From: Synchiropus splendidus | Lineage: Eukaryota; Chordata; Actinopteri; Syngnathiformes; Callionymidae | Length of the DNA: 64,000 nucleotides | Direction of reading: 5' to 3' | NCBI RefSeq assembly: GCF_027744825.2 | Contig: NC_071335.1 | Coordinates: 29,105,001 to 29,169,000, forward strand | Shown here: positions 1 through 13,541 of the stretch, piece after piece | Numbering within the stretch: the first letter of the stretch is position 1 | Layout: each line of letters opens with the position of its first letter | Notes under the pieces: model-generated | Databases searched by the model: none | What the model was told of the DNA's origin: nothing | The model's input: the letters and a program-made list of their open reading frames with translations, nothing else | Made by a program: the position numbers and the translations under genes

Positions 1-615
1 GGGAATGTAGCTTACATTTCCAGGTAGCCATCTTCATGCCACTTTAAATGATAGCAAAAAAGCGCTTGGAGCGTCGTTTTTGGGGAGATGTGGAGTCAGC
101 GGAGTCAGCGAAGAGATGAGGTTTTGAGTGTGGCGATGTAAGAAGTCGGGACGTCACTCTTGGTTGTGCTGCTAACTCAGCTGCTGCTTTCTTCTGCACA
201 CTACATTACACTGGCATTTTCAAGCATCCTCACTGTCAGGTCGACCCATCAAAAACCTGCCTCTGTCTGGGCGTGAAATTATTTCTTTCTTGACTGAGTT
301 CATATTCTAAAGTAAGAGCACATCATCCCTTCCCCTCCACTTTTCTCATTGACACTTTAAGTTCGATTTTCCCGGTATCTTTCTAGTAATGGCCAGTGAG
401 CATAAAATTGGTCTAATCCCGGAATGATACACTTTCGTAGTTGATGCCTGGATTCTGGAGTCTGAAAATATGTGCCACCATTACCATTAATAGCCCTGTC
501 AAACGCAAACACATATATTACCTTTTGTTTTCATGTTCATATGTTAAAAACTGCATCTGCATCATCAAATGTGGAAGCTATTTTGGAGCTAAAAGCGAAA
601 ACAAAGGTAATAACG
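1..615. other. Non-coding, nothing recognised
   Basis: No frame of useful length, no splice-bounded exon and no element I recognise. Ordinary single-copy-looking AT-rich sequence. Confidence 0.5.
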
Positions 616-853
616 AGTGATGAGTAGATCAAGTATCATGAAACAGTATAGCAGGGTTGATGAAACGGTGTTGTAATTTTCAGAGGCCCCTAGATGGCGC
701 TCTTGGTTTAGCAATGATGTGATGTTCCATTAAATTGGTGTTACAAACCCAAACATTTTACAGCAAACAGCGCCATCTAGTTTCCTCTGAAAATCAGGAC
801 ACTGTTTCATGAAACCTCATCAACCCTTCAGTACCGTGGCATGAAACCTGTCA
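616..853 (+). mobile_element. hAT-like palindromic miniature element, copy 1
   Basis: Long imperfect terminal inverted repeats: the left arm contains ATTTTCAGAGGCCCCTAGAT followed by GGCGCTC, and the right arm is its reverse complement (CAGCGCCATCTAG ... CCTCTGAAAATCAGGACA) followed by CTGTTTCATGAAAC. A second inverted block (AGGGTTGATGAAAC against CATGAAACCTCATCAACCCT) lies outside the first, and the left edge starts AGTGATGAGTAGAT. The element has no coding capacity, so it would need a transposase in trans. Five further copies lie in this window; 6058-6245 shows an 8-bp target duplication, which is what points to the hAT superfamily. I could not see a clean target duplication for this copy, and its right end looks eroded. 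Confidence 0.65.
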
Positions 854-942
854 AGTAAAAACAATAGCTTCATATCGGACCATGACACCGAAGTCTTTCA
901 CATAAATCTTTGAACAAGATTAACTCAAAAGGTTTTTGTGCT

Positions 943-2911
<1,969 letters not shown>

Positions 2912-2958
2912 AAATAATAATAACAATAATAATAATAACAACAACAACAATGATAATA

Positions 2959-2989
<31 letters not shown>

Positions 2990-3000
2990 GAAGAAGAAGA
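2912..3000. repeat. (AAT)n/(AAC)n/(AAG)n compound microsatellite
   Basis: Trinucleotide array passing from AAT through AAC, back to AAT and ending in AAG units. The poly-tyrosine stretch it encodes on the minus strand is a by-product, not a protein feature. Confidence 0.95.
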
Positions 3001-5381
3001 TAGTTCAGGAACTTGTTTATTTCTCAATGATCAGAATATTATGAACTTTGAATTATGAATTTTAAATTTCCCTTCACATCATGCCTATTCCTGACTTTCG
3101 GTCATCATTCTTGCACTTCCACAAAGTGTGGCTTGACGTTATGGATGCGTTGTTTGACTATTTTTGTTGGTCATTTTTCTTCCCCTGATACTTCAGTGCA
3201 TTTAGTTCCACCACCACGGTGATTTGTATCTCTGCTTTAAACTGTGCATATAGCTATCTTTTAGTTTATTGCTTTTGTGGGCTGCAAACGTGTTGAGCAC
3301 AACCATTACACCTGAAACTCTACTTTTTTATAATATAGTCCTCACTTTTCTGAACCCTTTGGAGGTCGGGGCGCTCTCGCCGTTGCCGTCGGCCATGTTT
3401 TCAGTCACTCTTAATGCTGGTGGTTCCAGTGTGTCTCTTTGGTTGTTGTGTCTGTGGAGATATGGCAAGGGGTTTAGTCCCACAGGAGGAAGACAGGAGC
3501 CTAGGAACTGGATTATTTAGCCAATATTGTTATAACATTTTGGCTACGATGATGACATGTGGAGCAGCCAGCAAACGTCTCACCAACCATTTCAGCTTTC
3601 TTTCTTTCTCCAAGCCTCACTCCCAACCCCACACAGTATGAATAAGGTAAGAAAAAAACCTCCTCCAATCTCCCTCAAAATTACCATAACAAACATGTGC
3701 AAGCGCTTTGTTCGAAAGTATTTAGGATTCAAGATCATCTTAATTAAATTTACCAACTTTGCGCTCCACTGGGATTCAGGGCTGAGGGAATATGGAAGTA
3801 TGCTTTGTCTTTTGTTTCAGCTGCACGTCCCCACACAAAATGTAAACATCGCCGGAGGCCACCTTCTATTATCTAATTAACATTCTAAACTTCTCTGAAA
3901 GTGTTTGTCTGTGTTTACCTGTGTCTGTTGCCGTCAAGACTCATGGGAAGTCGGAACAGAATACGCCGCCATAGCTCGGATGTAGGGCGCGGGAGCGATA
4001 ATAGCAAATGCTATTTTAGATTCCACTGCAATTTATGATTTTCACATGTATCAGAAGTGTGGTTATTTGTCTGATTTGAAACTCCAGTTGAGATAAGAAG
4101 TAGAACGGATGTTTTTTTTTTGTTTTTTTTTTTTTTAACAAGGAGTTTATCATTTCAAAAAACAATGGATATGAAACAGTGCACTAACCATCTGTAGATT
4201 GCACAGATATGAGTGGGTGAGAAATGACTGAGGCCTCCACTACTGAACAAGAAGTAAAGGAAAAAAACATTTTCCCCCAATTCTCTGGCTGTATTTAAAA
4301 AATGGTTTGGATTATTTGTGGTTACTGTCCTAACACTAACTGACCAATTTCAACAGCGTGAATGAACATATTGCCACGGGAGGAGCCCACCATGGAACGG
4401 AAGAGCGGAAAGGCTATAAAACGTAATAAAAGCAAGCGTCTGTGTTCGGCCACGCTGGGTGCCGAGGGCAGTCTGGTCACCAAGTTAACTTCGGAGCGAG
4501 TTAATTCCACAGTTACCCAGCCAAGAACTCTGGGTTTTAAGAGATCTTACATCATGCCACCCAAGTTTTGCCTCACAATTGTCACCCGCACACCTCCTTG
4601 CGACACCTTCGTAATCAATGAAATGTGAAGAAGCAAAGGAGCGAGGAAATCTAAGAATAAAAGCATTTGTGAAGCTCACCTACCCAAATCAGAGATCACT
4701 GAGCTGCAAAGTATCAGAGCGCTCACTAACTCGAGAGGAACTGTACTCCTTCCCAGGTTATTGCTTTTTATTATTTGGAAAACGGTGGGCTCACCGCCCT
4801 GATACTGTGACAATATGCACAGCCGTGCAATTCTATTGACATTGCTGCTTTCTTCTCTCTTTCTTTTAAGAGTAATTGTACCTCACTCTTCCTTTCTAGA
4901 CCCGACTGTAAGCTGTTTTTCCTTCCCAAAGAAATGGCTTCGCAGGCTTGGTTTCTCCATCGTACAAAACAAAATGGAGAAAACAGAACATTTATTATCA
5001 GTCTCAGGAGGAGTGTCTTCTTTTACAAATTATTTAAATAGAAATGCAATATTAGTTTGGTTTTATTGTTCACGCTTTGCATGATTTTAAGTCCAAATGT
5101 ATTCTATAATTCTATTATTATTTTTATGTACGTTGTGTTATGTGTTAGAAATAGAGATGGCTGTCGGCACGGTGAAGTGGGAGAGACACAAGCCAATGTA
5201 ATGAGTCGTCCCACCTGGCCGTACACGGCTGTCAGGAGCGTAGACATTGCTGTAGCGGGGGTTATTCACCGATGGTTGAGTCATGAAACAACAACACACA
5301 GTCTAAATGAGATGTGAAGTCAATGTATGCGTGTTTCTCTATAACACCCACGTTCGACTGACCTCTTTTCTGTGTCAACAG
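3001..5381. other. Non-coding; poly-T at 4112-4136
   Basis: No recognised gene or element. An interrupted T run sits at 4112-4136. The short open frames around 3269-3880 and 4362-5317 overlap in several phases, share no motif with known families and lack a consistent exon structure. Confidence 0.45.
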
Positions 5382-5429
5382 GAGAGTGAAGACTTCGTGA
5401 CCAATTTTGAAAGGAGGGCGAAAAAAGCG
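5382..5429 (+). other. Possible 48-bp internal exon (weak)
   Basis: The segment is preceded by a pyrimidine-rich tract and TCAACAG, with a branch-point-like GACTGAC about 20 bases upstream, and is followed by GTGTGT, a weak donor. It is 48 bases (16 codons) and open in frame, reading ESEDFVTNFERRAKKA. The charged, well-formed peptide and phase-neutral length resemble a small alternative exon, but I do not recognise the protein. No partner exon is visible in the window. It could easily be chance. Confidence 0.15.
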
Positions 5430-5729
5430 GTGTGTTTCTGTGTTTTCTTTCATTTATGCAGCGTCTCCTTTGCAAAACTATCACCGCACGATTACCCGTA
5501 AACAATGTTTGCACTTGGCATCGTACAAATTTCAGCCTGAGCCCACACACACAATGATAATCTGACGTTTTTGTCCCCATTTTAAACAACGCAATCCCTA
5601 AATGCCTGTTTATCTTAACTCTGAAAACATTATAGTATAAGAGACTCATGATGTCTGGCTTTTGTTAATAGTGTGTGAGTCCTGATGGTTTAGACGGTGG
5701 ATGCGGACAAGAATCAACCTCAGAATCAA

Positions 5730-5868
5730 CAGCGTCGTATTTTCAGAGGCCACTAAACAGGGTTCTTGGTTGAGAAATGATGTGAGGTTTCATCTGGTGG
5801 CCTCTGAAAATCAGGACACCGTTTCATGAAACTTCATCACCCTTTGAATGCAGTGTCATGACACCTAA
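5730..5868 (+). mobile_element. hAT-like miniature element, copy 2
   Basis: Left arm reads CGTATTTTCAGAGGCCACT; right arm reads GGTGGCCTCTGAAAATCAGG followed by ACACCGTTTCATGAAAC and a CATCACCC block, matching copy 1. The centre keeps GTTCTTGGTTGAGAAATGA. The left outer part is lost or diverged and no target duplication was found. It lies about 190 bases upstream of copy 3. Confidence 0.6.
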
Positions 5869-6057
5869 CATATGCTCATATGGTCCTTAAAATGCACCAA
5901 AGACCACCATTATCTGGTGCAGTTCTATATTGTTGTGTTTTCATCCTGTTGCAACGTTCCGACGCGATTTTATCACGTGTGATAACGCGACTTTTTTGAC
6001 TTGGAGGACAAGTTTCTTGACCTGTGCTGGGACAAAATGTTTGAGTGTGGTGTGCTG

Positions 6058-6245
6058 TAGTGATGGGTAGATGATGTATCATGAAACAGTATCACAGGTT
6101 CAGGCTCCTTATTTTCAGTGGCCACTGGCTGGCGCTCTTAGTTGAGACATGATGTGAGGTTTCATTGCATTCGTAGTCCAAACATTTTGCAGCAGACAGT
6201 GAAAATCAAGACACTGTTTCATGAAACCTCATCTACCTATTACTG
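6058..6245 (+). mobile_element. hAT-like miniature element, copy 3, with intact target duplication
   Basis: The 188-bp element starts TAGTGATGGGTAGATGA and ends TCATCTACCTATTACTG, imperfect inverted termini. It is flanked on both sides by the identical octamer GTGTGCTG (6050-6057 and 6246-6253). An 8-bp target duplication together with YAGTG-type ends is the hallmark of hAT transposition. The interior carries TGGCGCTCTTAGTTGAGACA and a CATTTTGCAGCAGACAGTG block shared with copies 1 and 5. There is no coding capacity. This copy fixes the true ends of the family. Confidence 0.8.
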
Positions 6246-6253
6246 GTGTGCTG

Positions 6254-7440
6254 CATCGAGATTATCACGGTGCACCATGCATGTAACTATCAATGCTGGA
6301 TTTGTTTATTTTTTCTTCATTTCAGATTAAAATAGATAAATAAATAAATAAAGGAACTGGAATTAAAGCCCCCTCAATGCGCCAAGGTACCTTCAGAAAC
6401 AACACAGGAACACAAAAAATACATCACAAGCTGGTAACAATATCTCATTTTTTGTTTCTTTGAAATAATGCGTGCCTAAGCCAAAACATTTTCGGTAACC
6501 TAAATGAAATATTACAGCTACTTGGACATTGTAGGTGTTCCTGAGAAGGAAGGCAGTGTAGCCAATGAATCACTTAATCTCACATAGTTGGATCAAGATG
6601 AGTGAAATTGTCTGTGACAGGTTTGGATTTAAAATGAAAACCATTTAAAAGGCTGGGGGAGGGAGCAAGTGAGAAAAACTTTAGCGTGCCTCACAGTGGA
6701 GGGATTTTTTTCCCCCCTCAGAGTGCTGATTCCAACTCTACTGAGAGCAGACTTCACTGACTCTCCTCCCCCTCACACTTCTTCAAAAGGTGGCGAACGC
6801 CCTCCTTCAGAAAGCTCACCAAATTCTTCATGCGCATCATCATTACCATCATCCACTTCTTTCCGGTGGCACTCACTCACATTTAATTGGCAACTCGGAT
6901 GTAGTTTAGGGAGTTATCTGTGTCTCTTTTGAGCGACGGCATCCACCCGCTTCTTCGCCTGTAGTTTTCTTAGTTGTCTCACTGATGTGGGTAATTTGCA
7001 ACAGAAGATGAAATCTGTGGCAAACCAGCATCCAGAACAAGTGGTTCCCTTTTAAAACTGGCTGAGAGGGAGAGAGATGGAGGAGGCGCCGCGATTGTGT
7101 GCGTGAGAGAGAGAAAGTCTGTCACAAGAAAGAACAAACCAGGTTGGGAACTATGAGGACATGCAGGAACATCATATGCCTTCAGTTCTATTTAGCTGAT
7201 GAAGCAGTGAAATTGGTTTGGAAAAGTGCTGGTGTCGCACTTTCTGTACTGATCGCAATCCTTTCAGCAGCCTCTTTAGTGAAGTAACTAGGAAACTTCA
7301 TTTCATATCTTCTGTCTGTCTAATGTAAACTGAACACATTCACCTCAAGTGCGTCAATGACAGGAAACCGTAGCTTGAACAGAAGAAACAGCAGGAAAAA
7401 ACATTCATTGTGGTTCATATTTTGGTGCAATTTTAAGAGC
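6254..7440. other. Non-coding, nothing recognised
   Basis: Short chance frames only; a purine-rich GAGAG tract near 7060-7120. Nothing else seen. Confidence 0.45.
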
Positions 7441-7705
7441 CAGGAGGTACCAATGGAGGCTCACCCCAGGCACTGTGCCGGGTCAGTATAGACGGTTCTG
7501 AAATTGACGCTGAGGGCAGGATTGTCACAGCGGAGCAGCGATGTGTGTGAGGTGGTGTGGGGGTTGATTGCGAAGGGCTTTGAGAGTGAAGAGGAGGATT
7601 TTAAATTGGATTCATTGTTGTACAAGCAGCCGGTTTTCCAAAGTTTCAAGAACACTGAGGTCGTAGGAGTGGGTCAGCCGAAGTTTGGATGGGAGGCAAG
7701 ATGGA
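7441..7705 (+). repeat. Suspected teleost dispersed-repeat fragment
   Basis: The stretch GAAGAGGAGGATTTTAAATT, the preceding GCGAAGGGCTTTGAGAG and the following run-on about an altered source sequence resemble, from memory, a long non-coding dispersed repeat common in fish introns. The fragment at 8826-9085 looks like a different part of the same consensus. The two do not overlap, so the window itself cannot prove the family. Confidence 0.3.
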
Positions 7706-8825
7706 AAACAACTGCAACAGCAGTCTATTCAGAATGTGTCAAGCAGAGATGCGAAAGAAAGCGAAGGCTACGACCAGGTTAAGTGTCAAATCCTTCAAAG
7801 GTCCCATGTCATTGGGTTGTTATTTTAGGTCTTTGGTGCCTCAACATGCGTGTGAAATGTAGAATAGAACCAACCGTGTATTTTTGAGCCGCACTGGACA
7901 TGAAATGTCCGAAAGCACTGTCATTTGAGGCTCACAGGCAGATAGTTTAAGTATTTAGTTACTTGCTTAAGGATGACAAAATAGACTATTTTGTCTAAAA
8001 TATCCTTCAGACTGCGATTAGAACCATTTTGTTTGACCATCTAATGCAAAAATAAAACATCTTCAGTTCACCTGTGGAATGTACACTTAAGCAAAACACA
8101 CTGTCCAAGTCATTTTTCATCAAATTCAACTGCCATTTACCCTGTGCCTCCTCTCCCTGCTACTGTACAACACATCCTCTCTCCCATGGATCGATATATT
8201 GAGTGGACTTTTGCATCCCAGGTCAGGTACGACATGGCGAAGCGCTCCTTTTGTTCTACATCTAACAGCTAACTGTAACTTAAAGCCCCTCAAATGGCTG
8301 TGCATTTTAGTCACGTTGACTTTCAGTAAGGAAGACAGACAGGTTGTTTTTTTTTTTTACTACCTTCGAATGTAGATGCGTCAAGATGCAAGGCATAGGA
8401 CTGTCAATATACATCGCCTTGGGGTTGAGGGTGGGTTGTACTGTTCATGCTTTCTCATAGACTGGATTCAGTTGTTTCACAAAGGCCTAGATTTAGTGCA
8501 AATTTTTGGAGGAGAAGCAGATTTGAGTGAGTGTGATGTGTGTGAAAGTGGAAGTGTGGAGAAATACAGATGATCAAAAAGTGTAGGGAGTAGATCACAA
8601 ATGAACAGAATGACTAAAATGATAATGTGTCTGAGATTTAAGGGGGATTTTATCCAGCGCTTAGTGCGAAACTGGAATTTTTACTCATAAAAAACAGTAG
8701 CTAATAGGCACTAAGAATAAATATTAGGCTCATTATTGGGATTTTACTGCTTTATTTTTTATTTGTATGCCTAAGGGAGAGTTTAAAAAAGTCATGATCC
8801 AACCAATACGATGAAATACAAACAA
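7706..8825. other. Non-coding, nothing recognised
   Basis: No recognisable gene or repeat; a short poly-T run at about 8347-8359. Confidence 0.45.
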
Positions 8826-9085
8826 ATACAATGCAATTAATATTTACAGAAGCTGTGGAATTCTGAACAGGCGAGTTCATTGAGTTGTGATTTTAAGGTG
8901 GATGAGGAGGTTTGCAGCAAGCATGAGCTCCAGAGTTGGGGGAGAATAGCTGCAAGATTTAAGTCCCATGGTGGGCAGAAGGGCAGGAGGTGAGGACCTA
9001 AGTGTTCCGGAGGGCGCATGGGTATCGAGGATTTTGCTGCGACTTGAGGGGGCGAGGGTCTGCAAGGCTGAGAAGTAGGTCAACT
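8826..9085 (+). repeat. Suspected teleost dispersed-repeat fragment
   Basis: Contains GCATGAGCTCCAGAGTTGGG, then GGAGGGCGCATGGGTATCGA and GACTTGAGGGGGCGAGGG. This G-rich, coding-free pattern resembles the upstream part of the same fish repeat suspected at 7441-7705. The open frames on the minus strand here are not credible proteins. Confidence 0.3.
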
Positions 9086-10149
9086 TTAAGATCTAAAAGG
9101 AATTCTAACATGAAGAGGAAGCCGCTTGATAACACGAGTGACTTTTTATATTCAATACATTGTCCTTATTGCACTGTTGTTGAACTCATGTGCACTGTGT
9201 AACATGACATTCAGAAAGGTTTTTTTTTTTTTAGCAAGTTGTTTGTCTGGCTCCCTCTTATGTCTGGGCCAACTTCCTACTTAGCAACCAAATCATGATA
9301 GTGATTGTGTTAAAACTACAAATCGATCAGTCCACGAGTCTTTATGACAGTAATTTATGGGACTTAAGGGGATTGTCTCCGACATGTTTTGCATGCAGCA
9401 CTTCAGACCGCTGCAGCAGCAGAATATTGACAGTGTTGTATTTTGTTTCTTTGTTAATTTAGCCAAATAGGAATCCATTTTATACAGAGCAAATGCTTAA
9501 CAGAAATGTTGTATGTGGAATTACTACTGCAAATATATAAAAATAATAATGCAAAATAAATAAAATAAAAATAAAATAATAATGAGGCGCCAGACTTTTT
9601 TGAAAAAAAAAAAAACATACACATAAAACAGATTGATGTAGTTCTCCAACACTTTAGTCCATATGTCGTAATGACAAGATAATAAAAGGTGCCTTTTGAA
9701 ATGACTGTCCTGTTACGATAAATTCAGTCAGCAAATACAACATCCTTTTCCAGGGAAGAAACCGCGATGATTGTATGAACAAAATACCAACTCAGACATG
9801 ACTCAAAATGAGTGTCTGTAGAAGAATGAAAATGTGAGATGTCTATTAATGTTTGATAGACAGCACAGCCAGGAAGGAGATGGATATGCTTTCCATACAA
9901 GTGCACTTTGTATAGTGGACTATACAAAAGGGAAAAAGATGTCAGCAGGGCATAGATGGATTTACGAATGAGATATTGTGTTAAGTGCCTCTCAAGTATG
10001 ATAGTTCTTTTAAGGACTGCTGATATAGGGACATGATTCATGAGAAAGTTCTGCGCTTATGTTTGATGCCTTTGTGTTACAGTGAAGTTTGTTACAGGGC
10101 TCTGCATGCACTCGTAGAACTGTGGTGACATCCAAGTAAGTATCATTTT
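9086..10149. other. Non-coding; A-rich low complexity at 9536-9615
   Basis: No gene seen. A run of AAATAAAATAA-type simple sequence ends in poly-A near 9604-9615. Confidence 0.5.
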
Positions 10150-10400
10150 GTGAAGTCGCGACATGAATTGGACGGGAGAGGCTCCCTGTTTCGAATCCCG
10201 CTCCATCCCAGATGCTTCGTGAATATGTGTGGATGGTAATGGTGGTGGTCTGAGGGGTCATAGCGCACATATTGGCAGACATGCCTCCAAAAAGCAGCTA
10301 TTGCTAAGAGTGTAGCTTGTAGTACAACCACTAGTTTGACGGTGGTATGAATGGATGATGATGTCTGTAATGCTCTTTGGTGTAGCGCACCGCCATCTGA
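10150..10400 (+). mobile_element. tRNA-derived composite SINE (diverged)
   Basis: GTTTCGAATCCC near 10189-10200 fits the RNA polymerase III B-box (consensus GGTTCGANTCC) of a tRNA-derived head. It is followed by a body with GAGGGGTCATAGCGCACATA, TTGGCAGACATGCCTCC, AGTGTAGCTTGTAGTACAAC and GGTATGAATGGATGATGATG, and by a tail with GTAATGCTCTTTGGTGTAGC. In order, these match my memory of a widespread teleost SINE whose tail resembles an L2-type LINE 3-prime end (AAGCGCTTTGGG). The A-box is not clear and no flanking duplication was found. It is an old copy. Confidence 0.5.
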
Positions 10401-11589
10401 AAAACAATATCTGTTTAAAGATGAACTCTGAAACATATTTTAAGAAAGTGGAATCCTCAAAACAAACATACAGCGCAAAATACATCATAGATGTTGACAT
10501 GAACATCACGGTTTTCTGTGTGTTTTTCATGGAAGAACCCCAAAAGAAACATCACAATAACTACAGACTGTATGTACATGAAGAGACAGACCGTGTGAGG
10601 ACGGATGTGATTCTACTTTCACAACTAAAAAAATAGTATTTTATTGTCAATAATTCAATGAATGTCAAATCTTTCCACCTTGCTTCATTCTGAAACGTGC
10701 AGTTGAAATAAAAATGTATTATCTGGGTCAAGCATTTCGCTGCTGTTTCAGCCTCTCGCTGGATCCTGACATTCCTCATGATCCAGAAGTTCAATTCCAG
10801 ATGTTGAATGATGTTTCGAAGTATAAGCTTGACAGTGTTGTGGATATTGCCATCTGTTTTTCTGCTGTTTGGCCACTGTCCTTCTTCATAAACAAATAAA
10901 CGTGGGATGTAGTGCGGTCAAAAATGAATATTCTCAAACTACGCATTGCTGCTTTACATGGTTTTCTCGTATAGACTTTTTAGAACTTGGACTTAACAAA
11001 CTAACACTTTGCACCAGAACAGACCAGTGGGTGCTGGGTCGGAGTTGAAGAGGATGGCAGGTTACCTGCACTGTTTGTTCTGCTGCTGAATTTAAAACTA
11101 GAGCTCTGTCTGACTGCTCAGCGCTCTGAAAATTTGGATTGAGTCATGAAGGAATCATTCGGATTTGACAGTTTTTCAGTTTTCGCTCACATAATGGAGT
11201 GTTATTATAAATTATCTTCAAATATTAGTCATGTCCGGTGTTTCACCTTGTCCTGCTTTGTCCTGTGAAAAACTATCATTTGCCCAACCGGCTTGGAAGA
11301 AATTCAGGTGTTGTTGACAAAGAAAGTGGATGAAAGAAAGAAACTAAACCACCAGTGTCATTGTTAAAGCATTTCACACTATTATTCAAACATTCTTTTT
11401 TGCAAAAAGCTTGAATCAACTGCGGCTACATTACAAAAAAAGACTACCGATTATGGAAATGATGAATAGTCAGGATTGAGTTCTCTGAATTCTAAATCCA
11501 TGCACTTTATTTTAATAAATACTGAAACGTACATCAACTTTCTGCATGACTACATTTCCACGTCTCATATCAATTGTACCCTACATTAT
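10401..11589. other. Non-coding, nothing recognised
   Basis: Only short overlapping frames. No element or exon recognised. Confidence 0.45.
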
Positions 11590-11620
11590 CGTGTTGTTCT
11601 TTCTCTTCTGGCTTCTCCCT

Positions 11621-11768
11621 TCAGCGGTCGCCACAGCGGATCATCCTCCTCCATCTCACCCTGTCCTCTACAAACCTCATGTCCTCCTTCACCACCTCCA
11701 TAAACCTCCTCTTTGGCCTTCCTCTCCACCTCCTGCCTGGCAGTTCCAACCTCAACATCTTCCTACCA
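11621..11768 (-). pseudogene. LINE ORF C-terminus (RTE-type), 5-prime truncated
   Basis: The minus strand reads RRWRGRPKRRFMEVVKEDMR, then RVRWRRMIRCGDR and a stop at 11623-11621. This is the hallmark tail of the endonuclease/reverse-transcriptase polyprotein of a fish LINE family that I associate with the RTE group: a GRPKRRF-MDVVKEDM block, then DRVRWR-MIRCGDP. Relative to that pattern about ten residues before the VEDRVRW block are missing, so the copy is internally deleted. Similarity appears to continue past the stop to about 11590 (CTTCTCCCTTC in the plus strand). Other scraps of apparently the same family, also on the minus strand, are at 22479-22610 and 47500-47745. It is not a host gene. 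Confidence 0.7.
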
Positions 11769-11797
11769 ATGTACTGGCTCTCTCTATGTAATCTAGA

Positions 11798-11818
11798 GTA
11801 CTACTACTACTACTACTA
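11798..11818. repeat. (ACT)n microsatellite
   Basis: Seven ACT units immediately beyond the LINE scrap. Confidence 0.85.
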
Positions 11819-13398
11819 TAATCGAGGTACTACTATACATGTTCAACAGAACAGTGAGAGATTGAAGTATTGCTTGATAGTAACAAGGAAATGGGGAAAA
11901 AGGAGCACAACAATAACATTTAAAATAAGAGCAACATGTAAAATAAGCCAAGATCATCCCTTTTTTTCCCTCATCCCAGGGCGCTGTTCAATAGACTTCC
12001 TCCCTCACACACATCCATTCTGGCACTGAGCCTGTCTTTAGGGCTCTGTATGCAGCCAGTGAGACCGTGGGTCATGAAGGCTGAGAGGAGGTGTTGAAAA
12101 TGAGTTATATCTGCCGAGCTGGAAGTGGAACTGCATATTTTGATTGAACAAACCTGCGGTGAAACAAACACGTTGGAAAAAAAAGAAGAAAAAACATCTA
12201 CACTTTTAGTTCCACTATTACGGGATAGAACTCACAGGCTTACGCTACATGTGGCATACATGTGTGTGGGAGTAGAAAGGGGGCGGGGGGCTCGCTCGGT
12301 TATCGCTGCTTGCTCATGGGTCTCATCAAATGTGTTTGAGGGAATACAAAGTGACAGATGTAGCCTTTCTGCTTCCTCACACTAACATGGTTATTCTTTC
12401 AACATGCGCTTCACTGATCCTTCACATAAACACACACCTTGTCAGGGTTATTACAGACACACATACATTCATATTATAGATGACACTGCAGGAGACCACA
12501 AGAATGGGCCAATAAAAGCCGCATATTTACGGTTATTCATCATTTTGAAAAATAAAACTGCTGCGTTAAGAATGCGTGTGGTCCACATCTCTGTTATTGG
12601 CATTCTGCTTCTATCAGAGAAGCCATGCAAAAAGAAACGATGAAGTGCAATAAAACAATCTACAAACTTGCTGATGTAATAATCTGGCAACATTGTCCAA
12701 GAAAACTGCATCTTGGATTGAGAAAAGGCTTCAGAGATACACAACCTTCGTTCTTATTTAACAGACAAAATCCCAACAGTATAAATGTTCAAATGTTTCA
12801 GGGTGACTCCAAATATAGAATTTCATCTCAATTACTTTGAATAATTGGGATTCGAATTGGCTCCAACCCTGAGGATGTGAAACTGGAATTGACTTGGAAT
12901 GGAGAGACATTCCTTACCACCAAGTGACAGCGGGAGTTTGTCACATTCACAAGGGCTTTGGTTTGAATAGCAGACACACTACAGCTGAAGACAGATTCTC
13001 TCCATTTGGGGAAGATATATGCAGACACGTGTTTTTTGTTTCCACAAGACAAAATGATCAGGTGTTGTGGGGATCAATGCAAACAATGAAAAGGCACAGC
13101 CGAAATTACGACGGAACAAACAGCGAAACAGAAGTAGCAGTAACCAATGCTATATATGAAACATACAGACGAGTGAATAGTGGAATCGTGGGCAGTTCAA
13201 TGGGTGACAATAGTACTGGACCTTTGATGTAAGGAGCCGATAACATTCCTGTCAGGGCAGCGGAATATGGCCACATACCCACATCAAGCTAGTCAATGTT
13301 CGCCACCATGCGAATGCTAGATTATCGGATTTTAGGACACGGGGCCAACACAGAAATAGGACTGTGCCATCGCACAAGTCGTGATAAGCTTATGGGGC
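11819..13398. other. Non-coding, nothing recognised
   Basis: Several 60-112-codon frames overlap on both strands with no known motif. No exon is supported. Confidence 0.45.
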
Positions 13399-13538
13399 TT
13401 CATGAAACAGCGTCCACAGTTTCAGAGCCCACTACTACACTCGAAATTTTTTGCATTAAAGCAATGAACGATGATATCATTTTTGAACCAAGTGCGCCAC
13501 CTACTGAGCTTTGACACAGCTTTATGAATCCTCATTTA
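13399..13538 (-). mobile_element. hAT-like miniature element, copy 4 (diverged)
   Basis: Left edge TTCATGAAACAGCGTCCACA with TTTCAGAGCCCACTACT; right part GAACCAAGTGCGCCACCTAC followed by CACAGCTTTATGAATCCTC. The AACCAAG-GCGCC order is the reverse complement of the GGCGCTCTTGGTT core of copy 1, so this copy lies in opposite orientation. It abuts the Harbinger-type element that starts at about 13542. Confidence 0.5.
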
Positions 13539-13541
13539 AAA

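Noticed and set aside
10187..10202. B-box as part of a real tRNA gene
   Set aside because: No cloverleaf or acceptor stem could be drawn round it. The following body and tail fit a SINE.
11574..12029. 151-codon plus-strand frame
   Set aside because: Antisense to the LINE C-terminal fragment and then runs through an (ACT)n array; a shadow frame.
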